Positions 16,420 to 25,935 of a stretch of 33,831 bases of DNA are shown piece by piece. Position 1 is the first letter of the stretch. Each line of letters opens with the position of its first letter. Source of the DNA: CAZTWC01 sp964617105 [NCBI: uncultured Myxococcia bacterium]. GTDB taxonomy: Bacteria; CAZTWC01. Both the position numbers and the translations under genes were made by a program. Location: NCBI GenBank assembly GCA_964617105.1, contig CAZTWC010000009.1, forward strand, positions 796-34,626, in the 5' to 3' direction. A model generated the notes under the pieces. That model made no database searches. It was not told the origin of the DNA and worked only from the letters and a program-made list of their open reading frames with translations.

Positions 16420-18924
16420 CTATTTTTTCATCCCTCCCCTAAACAGAATCAAAAAGCAGGGCAATATAAAGATGGCCACAAACAGGCAGGTGAACTCACC
16501 AATGTTGGCCAGAGTGCCAAAAGTGTTTATAGCCCCGTTAAGGGAGAGCCAGAGGGCAGAATAGCCGATTATGGTGGTTAGGCTGGTAATCATCACCGCA
16601 CCGCCGGTGTTGCACAGGGAGTGGATAATACTGCCCCGTCCCTCCTCTAAGTAGCGAGAGTAGAGGTTGACGCTGTAATCAACTCCAATACCGAACTGGA
16701 TGGGGATAGCGATGAAGTTGAGGAAGTTGATTTTTTGCTGCAGCATGATGGCCACTCCCATCTGCAGTAATACTCCGAGGCTCATAGCTGCCACCAGGAT
16801 TAGTACATGACCCAGGCTCCTATAGGAAAGCAGAATTACCAGAGAAACCAGGATAAAAGCCAGCAGGGTGGCTTTTGGGGCGCCATCGGCTACATATTTT
16901 AACATATCGGAAAAAATAACCGCGTGCCCAGAGGACCTGATAGTTTTTACTTTGGCATCATCTTTTTGGGCGGGAATTTTTACTTCTCTTACTACATCAG
17001 CGAACTTTTTCAGGTCATGGCCGTTCCAAACGCTCATGTCATCGGCCATGTAAACCAGCAGAGGAGTTCCCCTCCGGCCATTTTCTTCGGTAAATTGCCG
17101 CACAATCTCTTTAGGCAAGTCCTCAATTCTCACCTGGCGTAAATCCGCCGGTGGAGTAAGATCTTCCAGAGTTTTCTTGTCCTCCGGACTTAAAAAGTCG
17201 AACTTGTTTTTCAGGATATATTCCCGGATCTCCATCAACAAGGCCAACTTTGTTTTTTGAGCGTCCTTATCACCTGGCAAATAGTCAAAAACGGTTTTTA
17301 TATTATTAATTACCCGGTGCTCAGGGTTGGCAACGTCCTCTTTGTATTTTTCCAGCGCTTTTTTCATGGGGCGCACCTGGTCCAGATGGTCGGCCAGGAT
17401 AACATGGGGAGAGGAGCGTTCGCCCAGGATCGATTCAGACTGAGTGTCCAGGGCGCCAGAACCTTTTTGACGGGAATATTGGTTGCGCAATTTCTTGTAG
17501 GAGTACTCAAAGGGGTCGCGGAGAAAAAATACCAGAGCAACCAAAGATACCAATGAAAGCAAGATGCCCACCGCAAAAATGGGCCGGGAAAAGCGCTGGC
17601 ATATCCAGGCTACAGCAAAGGAAAATATCCGCCCCTTTTCTCCCGCCTCCCGGGTTATCTGTTTAAATGGCCAGTGGCGTTCCATCAGCACCACCAGCGC
17701 CGGGTTAAGGGTAAGAGCAAAAATAAGGCAGATAAACATCCCCGCGCCACCGATAAAGCCAAATTCGCTAAAACCGCGGAAATTTTCAAACATTAGTGAT
17801 AAATAGGAGGTACCTGCCGCCAGGGCGGCGGTGGAAACGCTCCTTACCACTCCGATGAGAGTAATAGACAGTGTTTCCTGAACCGGTCGGCCATAACGCC
17901 GCTCCTCCATGTACCGGGCCAAAAAATAAATGCCAAAATTGATGCCGTTACCAGCCACAATAGAGGCTAAAAAGGCGGTGGAGGCGGTGAGATATCCAAT
18001 TTTTAAAAAGGTTAGGCCAAAAGTGGAAAGCAAACCCGCCAATAATCCCATACATAGGATGCCGGTCATCCTGATGGAGCGGTAATAGATGGTGACCGCC
18101 AACAACACCAGCCCCACGCAGATATTGGAAACTACCAGGATATCATCTCTTAGAGCGTAATACTCCTCTATCAGGGTCTGCAATCCACCAGTGTAATAAA
18201 CTTTGATACTCTGGTGATAGGAGGTAGGATTTAAGGCAGATATCTCTTTTTTAATTTTAGTGACAATCTGTTTGGCAAAATCAACCCCAGTGGCTGTTCC
18301 TGGGGTTTTTATCACCACCAGTATGGTTTTGCCTTCCCGGTCGGTGAGATACCCATCCCGGTATTTATCAAAGACTTCGATTTTTTCCCGGTATTTCTCT
18401 TTCCACTTAGACATCTCCAGGTTTTTTTCACCCGGGGAATCTTCCCCCTCCTCTTCCTCCTCCAGGTCGACAAAAAATCCAGTGGCTTTCATCTTTTCTG
18501 TGGCGATCCGTTTTTTTAACTCCTGTTTAAATTTTTCTAACTCTTTGATTTTTACATAGAGAAATTTGTTTTTATTAAAAAACTTTTTTTGCTCGTTAAC
18601 CTTGTAATCGATAAAACGGATTTGGCTGGGAGGATATGCTTTTAGCCGAACTACCAAATCGTCCACCAGCCGCTTCATGGCCTTAAAATCATCACCCTGG
18701 ATTTGGACAATCAAGGTGCCCAAAGCCCCCATTCGTTTTGAGATGGCTTTTAAGTCTTTGACACTTTGGGCATCTTCTGGCAGCAGCATGGCAAAGTCGC
18801 TATTAATACTGAGTTTGGTGGTTAAATATCCACCGGCAATTGATATTAAAAGCGCCACCAGCACTATTTTCCAGGGATGTGCGTAAGCGATTTTAGCCCA
18901 GCGGATCATTAAATCATTGAGCAT
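16420..18924 (-). CDS. MMPL/RND-superfamily exporter
   Basis: This 834-residue inner-membrane protein has the duplicated RND layout. One transmembrane helix comes first, then a large periplasmic loop (about 40-270), five helices, a short cytoplasmic link, and the same pattern again. MMPL family hallmarks are SRYLEEGRG after the second half's TM4 and ARYMEERRYG after the first. The second half carries the expected GIGVDYS with Asp749-Tyr750. The matching first-half motif is GNGINF with Asn329-Phe330, so one proton-relay pair is missing. Relatives export hydrophobic lipids (HpnN, MmpL). No membrane-fusion protein or TolC homologue is adjacent. AAAGGA lies 11 bases before the ATG and is part of a 16-bp palindrome. 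It is the last gene of the minus-strand run. Confidence 0.88.
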   Translation of the reverse strand: MLNDLMIRWAKIAYAHPWKIVLVALLISIAGGYLTTKLSINSDFAMLLPEDAQSVKDLKAISKRMGALGTLIVQIQGDDFKAMKRLVDDLVVRLKAYPPSQIRFIDYKVNEQKKFFNKNKFLYVKIKELEKFKQELKKRIATEKMKATGFFVDLEEEEEGEDSPGEKNLEMSKWKEKYREKIEVFDKYRDGYLTDREGKTILVVIKTPGTATGVDFAKQIVTKIKKEISALNPTSYHQSIKVYYTGGLQTLIEEYYALRDDILVVSNICVGLVLLAVTIYYRSIRMTGILCMGLLAGLLSTFGLTFLKIGYLTASTAFLASIVAGNGINFGIYFLARYMEERRYGRPVQETLSITLIGVVRSVSTAALAAGTSYLSLMFENFRGFSEFGFIGGAGMFICLIFALTLNPALVVLMERHWPFKQITREAGEKGRIFSFAVAWICQRFSRPIFAVGILLSLVSLVALVFFLRDPFEYSYKKLRNQYSRQKGSGALDTQSESILGERSSPHVILADHLDQVRPMKKALEKYKEDVANPEHRVINNIKTVFDYLPGDKDAQKTKLALLMEIREYILKNKFDFLSPEDKKTLEDLTPPADLRQVRIEDLPKEIVRQFTEENGRRGTPLLVYMADDMSVWNGHDLKKFADVVREVKIPAQKDDAKVKTIRSSGHAVIFSDMLKYVADGAPKATLLAFILVSLVILLSYRSLGHVLILVAAMSLGVLLQMGVAIMLQQKINFLNFIAIPIQFGIGVDYSVNLYSRYLEEGRGSIIHSLCNTGGAVMITSLTTIIGYSALWLSLNGAINTFGTLANIGEFTCLFVAIFILPCFLILFRGGMKK

Positions 18925-18936
18925 TATAATATTTTT

Positions 18937-18952
18937 CCTTTACCGGTAAAGG
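18937..18952 (-). promoter_or_regulatory. 16-bp perfect palindrome over the exporter's ribosome-binding site
   Basis: CCTTTACCGGTAAAGG is a perfect 16-bp palindrome 12 bases upstream of the MMPL exporter's ATG. In the mRNA it can fold as a 6-bp stem with a CCGG tetraloop whose 3' side contains the AAAGG of the Shine-Dalgarno. It could be a translation-control hairpin or a dimeric-repressor operator. Sequence alone does not choose between them. Confidence 0.5.
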
Positions 18953-19004
18953 TCGGGAGATATGCAGAACAAATATTAGTTTTACTTATCCTAAAGTGGT
19001 GCAA

Positions 19005-19868
19005 TTACAAAAGATATTTACCGATAAGCGGTTTTAAACCAGTCTTGATTTTTTCAGGTATCATATCGGGCGCAGTAAGGATCGCATCCTTTAAGGCATT
19101 GGGACAGGAGCATTTTCTCTCTTCGGTCAAGCGGGGGATCGCTGTGATTAAAATCTTTTTAGCAATATCCACATTTTTGTTTAACAGTTCAATTACCGCC
19201 TCTACAGTGACGTCATCGTGGTCGGTGTGCCAGCAATCGTAGTCAGTGGCCATGGCCACAGTGCAAAAACATATCTCTGCCTCACGGGCCAGTTTGGCTT
19301 CCTGCAGGTTGGTCATCCCGATTACATCCACTCCCCACCTGCGGTATATGTTCGATTCCGCCCGGGTGCTGAATTGCGGCCCCTCCATGCAGATATAGGT
19401 TCCCCCCTGGTGAACCGTGGCGCCAACATCTGTGGCGGCCTGATAGACCAGTTGAGCCAGATCCGGGCAGATTGGATCGGCGAAACCAACATGAGCCACT
19501 ATGCCGTCGCCAAAGAAGGTGCTTTTTCTTCCTCGGGTACGATCAAAAAACTGATCCACTATAACTATATCGGAGGGTTTAATATCTTCGCGCATACTGC
19601 CCACCGCCGAGATGGCGATAATTCTCTCCACCCCCAATTTTTTCATCCCATAGATATTGGCTCTATAATTGAGTTCGCTGGGCATCAACCGGTGTCCCCG
19701 GCCGTGGCGGGATAAGAAAACTACTGCCATCCCATTCAGTTGGGCGATAATATAGTTATCCGAGGGTTTGCCAAAAGGGGTGTCGATTTCAACTTCACGG
19801 ATATTTTCCAGCCCTTCCAATTGATATAATCCGGTTCCGCCGATAATTCCTATCGTTCCAGTAAACAT
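19005..19868 (-). CDS. mtnP: S-methyl-5'-thioadenosine phosphorylase
   Basis: This 287-residue cytoplasmic enzyme cleaves methylthioadenosine with phosphate to adenine and methylthioribose-1-phosphate, in methionine and purine salvage. Motifs are IIGGTGLY (8-15), phosphate-contacting RHGRGH (54-59), the conserved AVGSMRE and [19 protein letters not shown] (161-172) and TDYDCWH (208-214). The TDYDxW form favours MTAP over guanosine/inosine phosphorylase. The frame is open to 19934, but the ATG at 19868 has AAGGA 8 bases upstream, begins right at the family's N-terminus, and avoids overlapping the gene before it. The usual MTNxPEA is MTNLQEA here. A 6-oxopurine phosphorylase activity cannot be excluded. 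Its position downstream of purD/purE is consistent with purine metabolism. Confidence 0.9.
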   Translation of the reverse strand: MFTGTIGIIGGTGLYQLEGLENIREVEIDTPFGKPSDNYIIAQLNGMAVVFLSRHGRGHRLMPSELNYRANIYGMKKLGVERIIAISAVGSMREDIKPSDIVIVDQFFDRTRGRKSTFFGDGIVAHVGFADPICPDLAQLVYQAATDVGATVHQGGTYICMEGPQFSTRAESNIYRRWGVDVIGMTNLQEAKLAREAEICFCTVAMATDYDCWHTDHDDVTVEAVIELLNKNVDIAKKILITAIPRLTEERKCSCPNALKDAILTAPDMIPEKIKTGLKPLIGKYLL

Positions 19869-19918
19869 AGTATTTTCCTTTTTGGTTTTAAGAATGAATA
19901 AAAATGCCGGGTTGAAGG

Positions 19919-21664
19919 TTAAAATGAGACCCATACATCCTGGACAAAGCGGATATCTGTTTCCCTACAATTGCTTAATGGCGCCAGTTCCAATTCTAAG
20001 TTTTTAAGTTGTTGTCTACAAAATAAAATCATAGCAGAACGATTCTCCTGGGAACAGTTCATGCTCAGATGCTCAATTTGTTCAATCAAACCATTTTTCC
20101 ATGGTTTTGCCAATTTGCCCTCCTGGCTAAAAAACTCTCTTATAAAATTTAGAAGTTGCCCGCTCTCTAGAGGAATTAGTTCCCACCGATCTCTTGATAA
20201 CCGGTTTATAGCCAAGGTGTTAAAAACCATTTTCAAATCCAGGTCTTCATTTTTTTCCCCGGCCTGGTCCAAAATAGCGGCATTGAGACCAAATCCTTTG
20301 AATAGGAGTTCACCAAGCCCGCTTATCTCGCGCAATCTCTTTTCGCTTTCCAGAACCTCTTCCAGGGTTTGAAAGTCGCGGAAACGGGTTCCCTGGCTGT
20401 AACTCTGATCAAAATAGCAAGGATGATGTTTGCCCAATCCCGATATTACTTCCTGGTAGGAATCGGGGAAATATTGCTCAATTTCTTTATAGGTAGAGAG
20501 CCATTCACTCTGTCTGAAACGATTGAGTAAAAGTTTTAACTTAATTGCCTGGGAGAAACCCAGTTGAAATAAACTCTGCAGATAATATTGCCCCAATATC
20601 TTGGCCATCCCTTCAACACTGTTCCCACCCAGGAATCTAGCCCCCATGGTGATAAAGTTCCGGGCTTTTTTAAGGCAAAACTTAAGTGATTCCAGATCGA
20701 GTTCGGTAAAATTGCTTAAAGTCCAGATTTTATTGGCCAGCACGGTAATTTCAAAGTATATCTCTTCGGCCACATCCGGTTCAACTAGCCTTTCAACCGC
20801 TAAATTAAACAGGTTTTCCGGTTCATAGAGCAGTTGGAGATGGATTGCATTTTTATCTTCCAGCGGTCGAAGTGATTTTATCCGCTGAGGCAAATGTTCT
20901 ATCCCCTTATCATTAATAAATGTATAGATGGGAGCAGCCTCGTCCCTGGCTGGAAATCCCAAATCAAGCAAACGTTTTTCCCGCCAGGAGGTGGCCTCGC
21001 TTTCAACCTGGCTGTTCCACTCCATTAAAACTTGCAGCAGCAGGGAGTGGTAGAGGCTGTTGCTTTCCACTATTAGGGGCATTAATAGTTTTGGCAGCAG
21101 TTGAGCTGCCGAATGGTTTTTAAAATTTAAAAAATAGGTGCCATCCAGAGTAAACTTGGGTAGCAAATTTTGGTTTTCCTCTTTGTCCAGGTCGGGATTG
21201 GGTATGTAAACTTCCACTAACTGCTTGAAAATCAACACCAGCAATTCCATATCCAGAGAGTTAAATATTTCCACTACCTTTTTAGAGCCGCATTCCACCA
21301 AAATAGAGAACCATTGGAGTATCTTATCTGTCCGCAACCATTGATCTTTGTCGAAAAATTCCATATCTACCAGGAGTTGGAACTGTTGCGAAGTGCTTAT
21401 CGCCACCAGGGAGGTGGAGTCTTGCGGGCCAATTTTTATGATATTCAAGTAGATATCCTGCGGGGAAAAACGGCTGATCAGCAAGTGGGGTTCTTTGGCC
21501 ATCAGCAAAAGTTCCAAAAAGTTTTTCCCGGAAACCGAGGCCAGGACCTGTTCCTGTTCCAGCGGGGAAAGCCGATTGAATTTTCTGGCTGCTTCGATAG
21601 GCTCACTTTTTAGTAACTGCAAAGCCTGCCCGCGATATTGCTCAATTTGATTTTGTGTAGTCAT
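19919..21664 (-). CDS. DUF6178-like protein
   Basis: The 581-residue product is largely alpha-helical and has no signal peptide or membrane helix, so it is probably cytoplasmic. Its N-terminal third ([22 protein letters not shown], then [31 protein letters not shown] and [13 protein letters not shown]) resembles the pattern of DUF6178 proteins known from deltaproteobacteria, which have no established function. I recognise this from family shape, not from a database match. It starts 11 bases after the LptG-type permease stop and ends 50 bases before mtnP, so it belongs to the same transcript. The ribosome-binding site is weak (AGAGG about 13-14 bases upstream). No catalytic motif is apparent. 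Confidence 0.6.
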   Translation of the reverse strand: MTTQNQIEQYRGQALQLLKSEPIEAARKFNRLSPLEQEQVLASVSGKNFLELLLMAKEPHLLISRFSPQDIYLNIIKIGPQDSTSLVAISTSQQFQLLVDMEFFDKDQWLRTDKILQWFSILVECGSKKVVEIFNSLDMELLVLIFKQLVEVYIPNPDLDKEENQNLLPKFTLDGTYFLNFKNHSAAQLLPKLLMPLIVESNSLYHSLLLQVLMEWNSQVESEATSWREKRLLDLGFPARDEAAPIYTFINDKGIEHLPQRIKSLRPLEDKNAIHLQLLYEPENLFNLAVERLVEPDVAEEIYFEITVLANKIWTLSNFTELDLESLKFCLKKARNFITMGARFLGGNSVEGMAKILGQYYLQSLFQLGFSQAIKLKLLLNRFRQSEWLSTYKEIEQYFPDSYQEVISGLGKHHPCYFDQSYSQGTRFRDFQTLEEVLESEKRLREISGLGELLFKGFGLNAAILDQAGEKNEDLDLKMVFNTLAINRLSRDRWELIPLESGQLLNFIREFFSQEGKLAKPWKNGLIEQIEHLSMNCSQENRSAMILFCRQQLKNLELELAPLSNCRETDIRFVQDVWVSF

Positions 21665-21675
21665 AATTTTTTATT

Positions 21676-22776
21676 TTACCTCTGACCGGCTTTTTTGGCA
21701 ATACCCCAGGTGACGGCCGAAATTAGGAGGAACGGTATTATAGTTGCCATAATCGGTGAAATTACCTGCCCAACCGCCAATTTATTGCAAGTACTGGTCA
21801 AAACCCAGTGGAAGAGAGATAGTGAGGTGGCCATAAGAATATTAAAAATCGGATTGGCCCGCTGCAAAAAAATCAGCGAAAGCATAGCGGCGATAATTGA
21901 TAAAAAAACTCCGTTTATAGGAACCAGGGCTTTTTGATATAACTCTATTAAGTAGGGTAAAATAGTTTGCCCCTGAGATTTTCTGGCCTTAATCAACCGA
22001 TTTAATTGTTGAAAGTTCATCTCCGAAGGATAACCATTATTATCCTGAAAAAAATCATAGTGCACCTTTAAAAATGGAAAGCATTCCCGGACAGTTTTAA
22101 AGGAAGATAAACGTAATCCTTTTTCCAGGTTGAAATCCCATTTTTCAACTCCTTCCAGAACCCAGCCCCCAGGGGTATAATCCGCTTTTTTAGCCAGTAT
22201 TCTGGTGCGGGGAAGAAAATTATGGTCCAGTTCAAAAATATTCATGGCCAAAATAGAGTTGCCGGCCGGTTTACGGCTTCCGATACCGTAGAGAATATTT
22301 TTATGCATAAACCATTTTCCCTGGCGGTGGAAGTCGGTCCATTTGCGGGTGAACATTTTTAGTTTGCCGATTTTAATATTATCCAGTTTCTGATTGGTTA
22401 TAGGGGAAATATACTGGTTAAAAAACCAGATTGATATAGAGAAAACTATGGCCACCAATAAAATTGGAGTTATCAATTTGATATAACTGGCGCCGGACAA
22501 TATCATCGCTTTTATCTGGTTGCTTTTTTTCAGGTGGGCAAATAGCATAATCACTGAAAATGCGACCAAAAATGGGGAGGTGCGGAAAATTATTTCCGGC
22601 AGCCGCAGGCAGAAGAGATAAAAAGATTCCAGGGCGGTGATGTTGCTGTTAGCCAGATATTTGCTCAAACTTATCGACTCCACCACCAGCACCAGGCAGC
22701 AGAGTCCCAACATCCCAATAGCCAGGCGTTTAATTAACATCAATGAGATATATTTAAAAATAATGTTTATAACCAT
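21676..22776 (-). CDS. lptG: LptG-type LPS-export permease (LptF/LptG family)
   Basis: This 366-residue inner-membrane protein has the family layout of three N-terminal helices, a periplasmic beta-jellyroll (about 135-265) and three C-terminal helices. The coupling segment LFAHLKKSNQIKAMILSGAS matches the conserved R-L-x-x-x-N-E-x-x-A-L-x-x-x-G coupling helix, with divergence. It is the second of two adjacent permeases, as lptF-lptG in other bacteria, so LptG is the likely assignment. With LptB it would extract LPS from the inner membrane and pass it to LptC/A. lptB, lptC and lptA are not in the window. An in-frame ATG 12 codons into the protein (MLIKR) is a possible alternative start. Confidence 0.78.
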   Translation of the reverse strand: MVINIIFKYISLMLIKRLAIGMLGLCCLVLVVESISLSKYLANSNITALESFYLFCLRLPEIIFRTSPFLVAFSVIMLFAHLKKSNQIKAMILSGASYIKLITPILLVAIVFSISIWFFNQYISPITNQKLDNIKIGKLKMFTRKWTDFHRQGKWFMHKNILYGIGSRKPAGNSILAMNIFELDHNFLPRTRILAKKADYTPGGWVLEGVEKWDFNLEKGLRLSSFKTVRECFPFLKVHYDFFQDNNGYPSEMNFQQLNRLIKARKSQGQTILPYLIELYQKALVPINGVFLSIIAAMLSLIFLQRANPIFNILMATSLSLFHWVLTSTCNKLAVGQVISPIMATIIPFLLISAVTWGIAKKAGQR

Positions 22777-22807
22777 AACTCTTTTCTGGTAAACAGTTTG
22801 CCTCTTT

Positions 22808-23917
22808 TTACCATGAAAGTCGTTTTAGCAGGTACACGCCCATAACTAAGATTACCAAATTGGGCATCCAAGCACCGGCCAAAGGGGAAAAAAAATCCAG
22901 GGTATCGGCGGTTTGCCAAAGGATAAAATAGATGCCTACCATCAGGATACCCCACAAGTAGCTTTTGTGACGTCCTTTTCCGCCCGCTCCGGCTCCCAGG
23001 CACACTCCCGGTAAGACAAAGAGCAGCACACAAAAAGGGAAAGAAAATTTGCGCTGCCAAGCCAATCTCAGGTTGTTTAGTTTTTTGGTTTGGACTTCCG
23101 ACTCCAATTCCCGGAAAAGATCTCCCAGGCTGAGCGTCTGCAGGTTTGAGATAAATTTAATGCTGTTTTTCAACATTTTTTTCAAATTCAACTTCAAATG
23201 CTGCTCCTGAAAATTGACTAACTGGTATCCCTGGCTGTGATTGTGATTGTAAAGGTGGATTGCCCCTTTTTCCAATTTCAACTCCAGCAACATATTTTGT
23301 GGAGAAAGCGACAGTTCCGCCCGTTTAGCAAAGGTGATAGATTCGGTCTGCGGATCTCTCCGATCGATAATTACCACTCCTTTCCAGGATGATTTCCAAC
23401 CCCCGGATTTTAATTTTACCGGCTGACCGCGCCATGATGCTCTGAGCACCAGGTCATTGAAAAAGTAGTTAAAGGAGCCGGCGGTAATGGTTCGGAGCAA
23501 TTCTCGTTTAGCCCCATTCAGCAGTTTGGATTTAATGGCCTTCAAACCCAGCGGCTCCAGGTAACAACTAACCGCCAGAAGGAACAGAAAAAAGATCCCG
23601 CCGATTAAAAAAGGTATTTTAAAGCAGGCACTTTTTTTCAGCCCGGTATTTTTCAAGGCGATTATTTCATTATCCTGACGGAGGCGATTATAGGTTAATA
23701 GAAGGCCCAGCAGGAATGAAACCGGCAAAAGATAAGTGATAAAGTGGGGCAGAGCATAGAGCAAAATTAGCAGTTGGTCACTCTGGAATATCAGGGCGGG
23801 ATTTATCTCCGACAGACGAGCTGCCTGGATCAGCAACAAGAAAATATAGGCAGAAAAGAAAATTGTAGAAGTGGCTCCAATTATCTGACGGGCAAAATAG
23901 GTGGACAGTATGGTCAT
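22808..23917 (-). CDS. lptF: LptF-type LPS-export permease
   Basis: This 369-residue inner-membrane protein has three helices, then the conserved LLTYNRLRQDNEIIALKNTGL coupling motif at about 78-98, a periplasmic domain (about 125-270) and three more helices. It precedes the LptG-type gene by 31 bases, the usual lptF-lptG order. The two should form the heterodimeric LPS transporter core with a separate LptB ATPase. Its ATG overlaps the purE stop by 4 bases (23914-23917), implying translational coupling of a purine gene to an LPS transporter. Confidence 0.85.
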   Translation of the reverse strand: MTILSTYFARQIIGATSTIFFSAYIFLLLIQAARLSEINPALIFQSDQLLILLYALPHFITYLLPVSFLLGLLLTYNRLRQDNEIIALKNTGLKKSACFKIPFLIGGIFFLFLLAVSCYLEPLGLKAIKSKLLNGAKRELLRTITAGSFNYFFNDLVLRASWRGQPVKLKSGGWKSSWKGVVIIDRRDPQTESITFAKRAELSLSPQNMLLELKLEKGAIHLYNHNHSQGYQLVNFQEQHLKLNLKKMLKNSIKFISNLQTLSLGDLFRELESEVQTKKLNNLRLAWQRKFSFPFCVLLFVLPGVCLGAGAGGKGRHKSYLWGILMVGIYFILWQTADTLDFFSPLAGAWMPNLVILVMGVYLLKRLSW

Positions 23918-24402
23918 AGTTTTTCTTGCAGGCGTTGATCCTTTTTCTCCACTGCCGCAGCCATCGCCTGGCGCATTTTTTGTAAAATATCTCTATGCTT
24001 CTCTGAATTTATAGAGATAATCTGAGCGGCCAGGATAGCGGCGTTTTTTGCTCCGGCTTTACCAATGGCCATACAGGCTACCGGGATACCCGATGGCATC
24101 TGTACGGTAGATAATAGAGCATCCATACCCCCCAGGGAACCGGCAATAGGGACGCCGATAACCGGCAAGTTACTATGGGCTGCGCAAAAGCCGGCCAGAT
24201 GAGCAGCACAGCCGGCCGCTGCAATGATCACCGCGAATTCGTCATTGGCCCGGATAACTAACTCCTGGGTCCTTTTAGGAGTGCGATGGGCGGAGGAGAC
24301 ATGAACCTCGTGTTCAACTTCCAACTCTTTTAGCATCTTAACTGCCGGTTCCATGGTGGTTAGATCTGAGTCACTGCCCATTAAAATTAAAACTTTATTC
24401 AT
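23914..24402 (-). CDS. purE: N5-carboxyaminoimidazole ribonucleotide mutase
   Basis: PurE catalyses the rearrangement of N5-CAIR to CAIR in purine synthesis (class I), usually as an octamer in the cytoplasm. The 162 residues show GSDSD at 9-13, SAHRTP at 37-42 with the catalytic His39, and AAGCAAHLAG at about 62-71 (usually HLPG). Length agrees with bacterial class I enzymes. GGAG lies about 7 bases before the ATG. No purK homologue, the expected partner, is in the window. purD is 63 bases upstream and a terminator-like hairpin lies in the gap, so purE may be expressed less than purD or from another promoter. Confidence 0.95.
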   Translation of the reverse strand: MNKVLILMGSDSDLTTMEPAVKMLKELEVEHEVHVSSAHRTPKRTQELVIRANDEFAVIIAAAGCAAHLAGFCAAHSNLPVIGVPIAGSLGGMDALLSTVQMPSGIPVACMAIGKAGAKNAAILAAQIISINSEKHRDILQKMRQAMAAAVEKKDQRLQEKL

Positions 24403-24424
24403 TTAACTTCTCCAAAACAGGGGT

Positions 24425-24452
24425 AAAAAATGGCTGACAACTGCTGCCAGCC
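24425..24452 (-). terminator. Intrinsic terminator-like hairpin between purD and purE
   Basis: Read on the minus strand, GGCTGGCAG-CAG-TTGTCAGCC forms a stem of about 9 bp (two G-U pairs) with a 3-base loop. It is followed immediately by A and six T. It ends 22 bases before the purE start. In a purD-purE-lptF transcript it would act as partial termination or attenuation. No leader peptide or riboswitch is apparent nearby. Confidence 0.55.
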
Positions 24453-24465
24453 TGGTCATTTAGGG

Positions 24466-25749
24466 CTAGCCCTTAGTTAAAAAATCCAAACCTTTGTACC
24501 CGATATCTTTTCTAAAATGGCAATCTTTCCAGCGAATATGGGCACCGCTTTTATAGGCGTTGTGAATAGCGTCTTTTAAATCATTGCCCAGAGAGGTGAT
24601 GCTCAATACTCTACCCCCATTGGTGAACCACTGGTCACCTTCTTTCCTGGTGGAAGCGTGAAATACCTGAGTATTTTGCTGTCCGTCAATAGTTTTCAGC
24701 CCTTCTATCTTTTCTCCGCAGGAATATTTTCCCGGATATCCTCCGGCGGCCATCACCACGCAGGCGGCTGTCCTGGGATCCCATTCAATGGCTGACATAC
24801 TTAGACGACCATGGCTGCAGGCTAGAAATAGTTTGACCAGGTCGGTTTTGAGACGCATCATAAGAGGTTGGGTTTCGGGGTCGCCAAAGCGGCAGTTGAT
24901 CTCCAACACCTTAGGTCCATCAGAGGTCAGCATCAGACCAAAATAGAGAATGCCGCTGTATGGGCAATCCTCCTTGGACATCGCCAGAGAGAGGGGGAAG
25001 ACTATTTTGTTTAAAATATTTTTTTCGGTTTCAGGAGAGATAAAGGGGACTGGTGAATAGGCACCCATCCCTCCGGTATTGGGCCCTTCATCCCCTTCGA
25101 AAACCCGTTTGTGATCCTGGCTTGAGGCCAGGGGAAGTACGTTGCGGCCATCGCTCAATACCATGTAAGAAGCCTCAATTCCCTGGAGGAACTCTTCTAT
25201 CACCACTTTTTTGCCCGCTTCACCCACCATATCTCCGCTCATCATGGTTTCCAAAGTTTTAAACGCAGAATCCAGGTGGTGGCAAATCACCACCCCTTTA
25301 CCTGCCGCCAAACCGTCTGCTTTAATAACTATTGGCATGGAGAAATTGGCCACCTTTTTTTTGGCTTGCGCCAGGTCATCGGTACAAAAAAATGCTGCCG
25401 TAGGAATATGATATTTGTTCATCAAATTTTTGGCGAAAATTTTACTTCCTTCAAGGGCGGCGGCTTTGCTTTGGGGACCAAAAATGGGGAGATCTCGTTG
25501 CTGAAAAATATCCACGATACCGTTTACCAGTGGTTGTTCAGGTCCCACCACGGTAAGTTGGATATTCTCTTTTTGGGCAAAATCGGCCAATCCCATCAAA
25601 TTATCAGCCCCGATATCCACCCGTTGGGCTAGATCTTCCATGGCATGGCTACCAGGTGCGCAGAAAATTTTATCTACCAGGGAAGATTGGGCTATCTTCC
25701 ACAAGAGGGCGTGTTCTCGGCCCCCGCTTCCAACCAGCAATATTTTCAT
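24466..25749 (-). CDS. purD: Phosphoribosylamine-glycine ligase
   Basis: PurD joins glycine to phosphoribosylamine with ATP to give GAR, the second step of purine synthesis. Family motifs in order are GSGGREHA (7-14), GPEQPLVNG (69-77), AAALEGSKIFAKNLM (97-110), ATP-grasp KADGLAAGKGV (143-153), SQDHKR, NTGGMGAYSPVP and EINCRFGDPETQ. The 427 residues match the usual length. GAGGAG lies 5 bases before the ATG. It is the first gene of the minus-strand run, so its promoter should be in the 257-base gap to the divergent GH3 gene; no convincing minus-strand promoter was seen there. Its TAG stop lies inside a 12-bp palindrome (24462-24473). Confidence 0.96.
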   Translation of the reverse strand: MKILLVGSGGREHALLWKIAQSSLVDKIFCAPGSHAMEDLAQRVDIGADNLMGLADFAQKENIQLTVVGPEQPLVNGIVDIFQQRDLPIFGPQSKAAALEGSKIFAKNLMNKYHIPTAAFFCTDDLAQAKKKVANFSMPIVIKADGLAAGKGVVICHHLDSAFKTLETMMSGDMVGEAGKKVVIEEFLQGIEASYMVLSDGRNVLPLASSQDHKRVFEGDEGPNTGGMGAYSPVPFISPETEKNILNKIVFPLSLAMSKEDCPYSGILYFGLMLTSDGPKVLEINCRFGDPETQPLMMRLKTDLVKLFLACSHGRLSMSAIEWDPRTAACVVMAAGGYPGKYSCGEKIEGLKTIDGQQNTQVFHASTRKEGDQWFTNGGRVLSITSLGNDLKDAIHNAYKSGAHIRWKDCHFRKDIGYKGLDFLTKG

Positions 25750-25935
25750 AATTGCTCCTCAGGCTGTTTACAAAAATAGATTTGAATTCTGACCATTACT
25801 GTGTCATAACGCAAACTTATTTCTGAGCGAGCCATTACCTTAATTGTAGATTTTAAACAATAATATTAGCATGGAATAAATTCTCTGTCTATGGAGATCT
25901 GTTTTCCAGCATTTAATATAACTTCATCCACATTC

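Noticed and set aside
16404-16427. A weak hairpin before a T-run between the lipocalin-like and exporter genes
   Set aside because: The stem is only five A/T-rich pairs (ATTTC/GAAAT) with a 3-base loop, too unstable to call a terminator.
22767-23060. A 97-residue minus-strand open frame
   Set aside because: It is a shifted-frame shadow of the LptF-type permease, which has the proper membrane layout in its own frame.
25750-25935. A minus-strand promoter for purD
   Set aside because: TACAAT (25843-25848 on the complement) has no acceptable -35 at 16-18 bases, and other pairings were equally weak.
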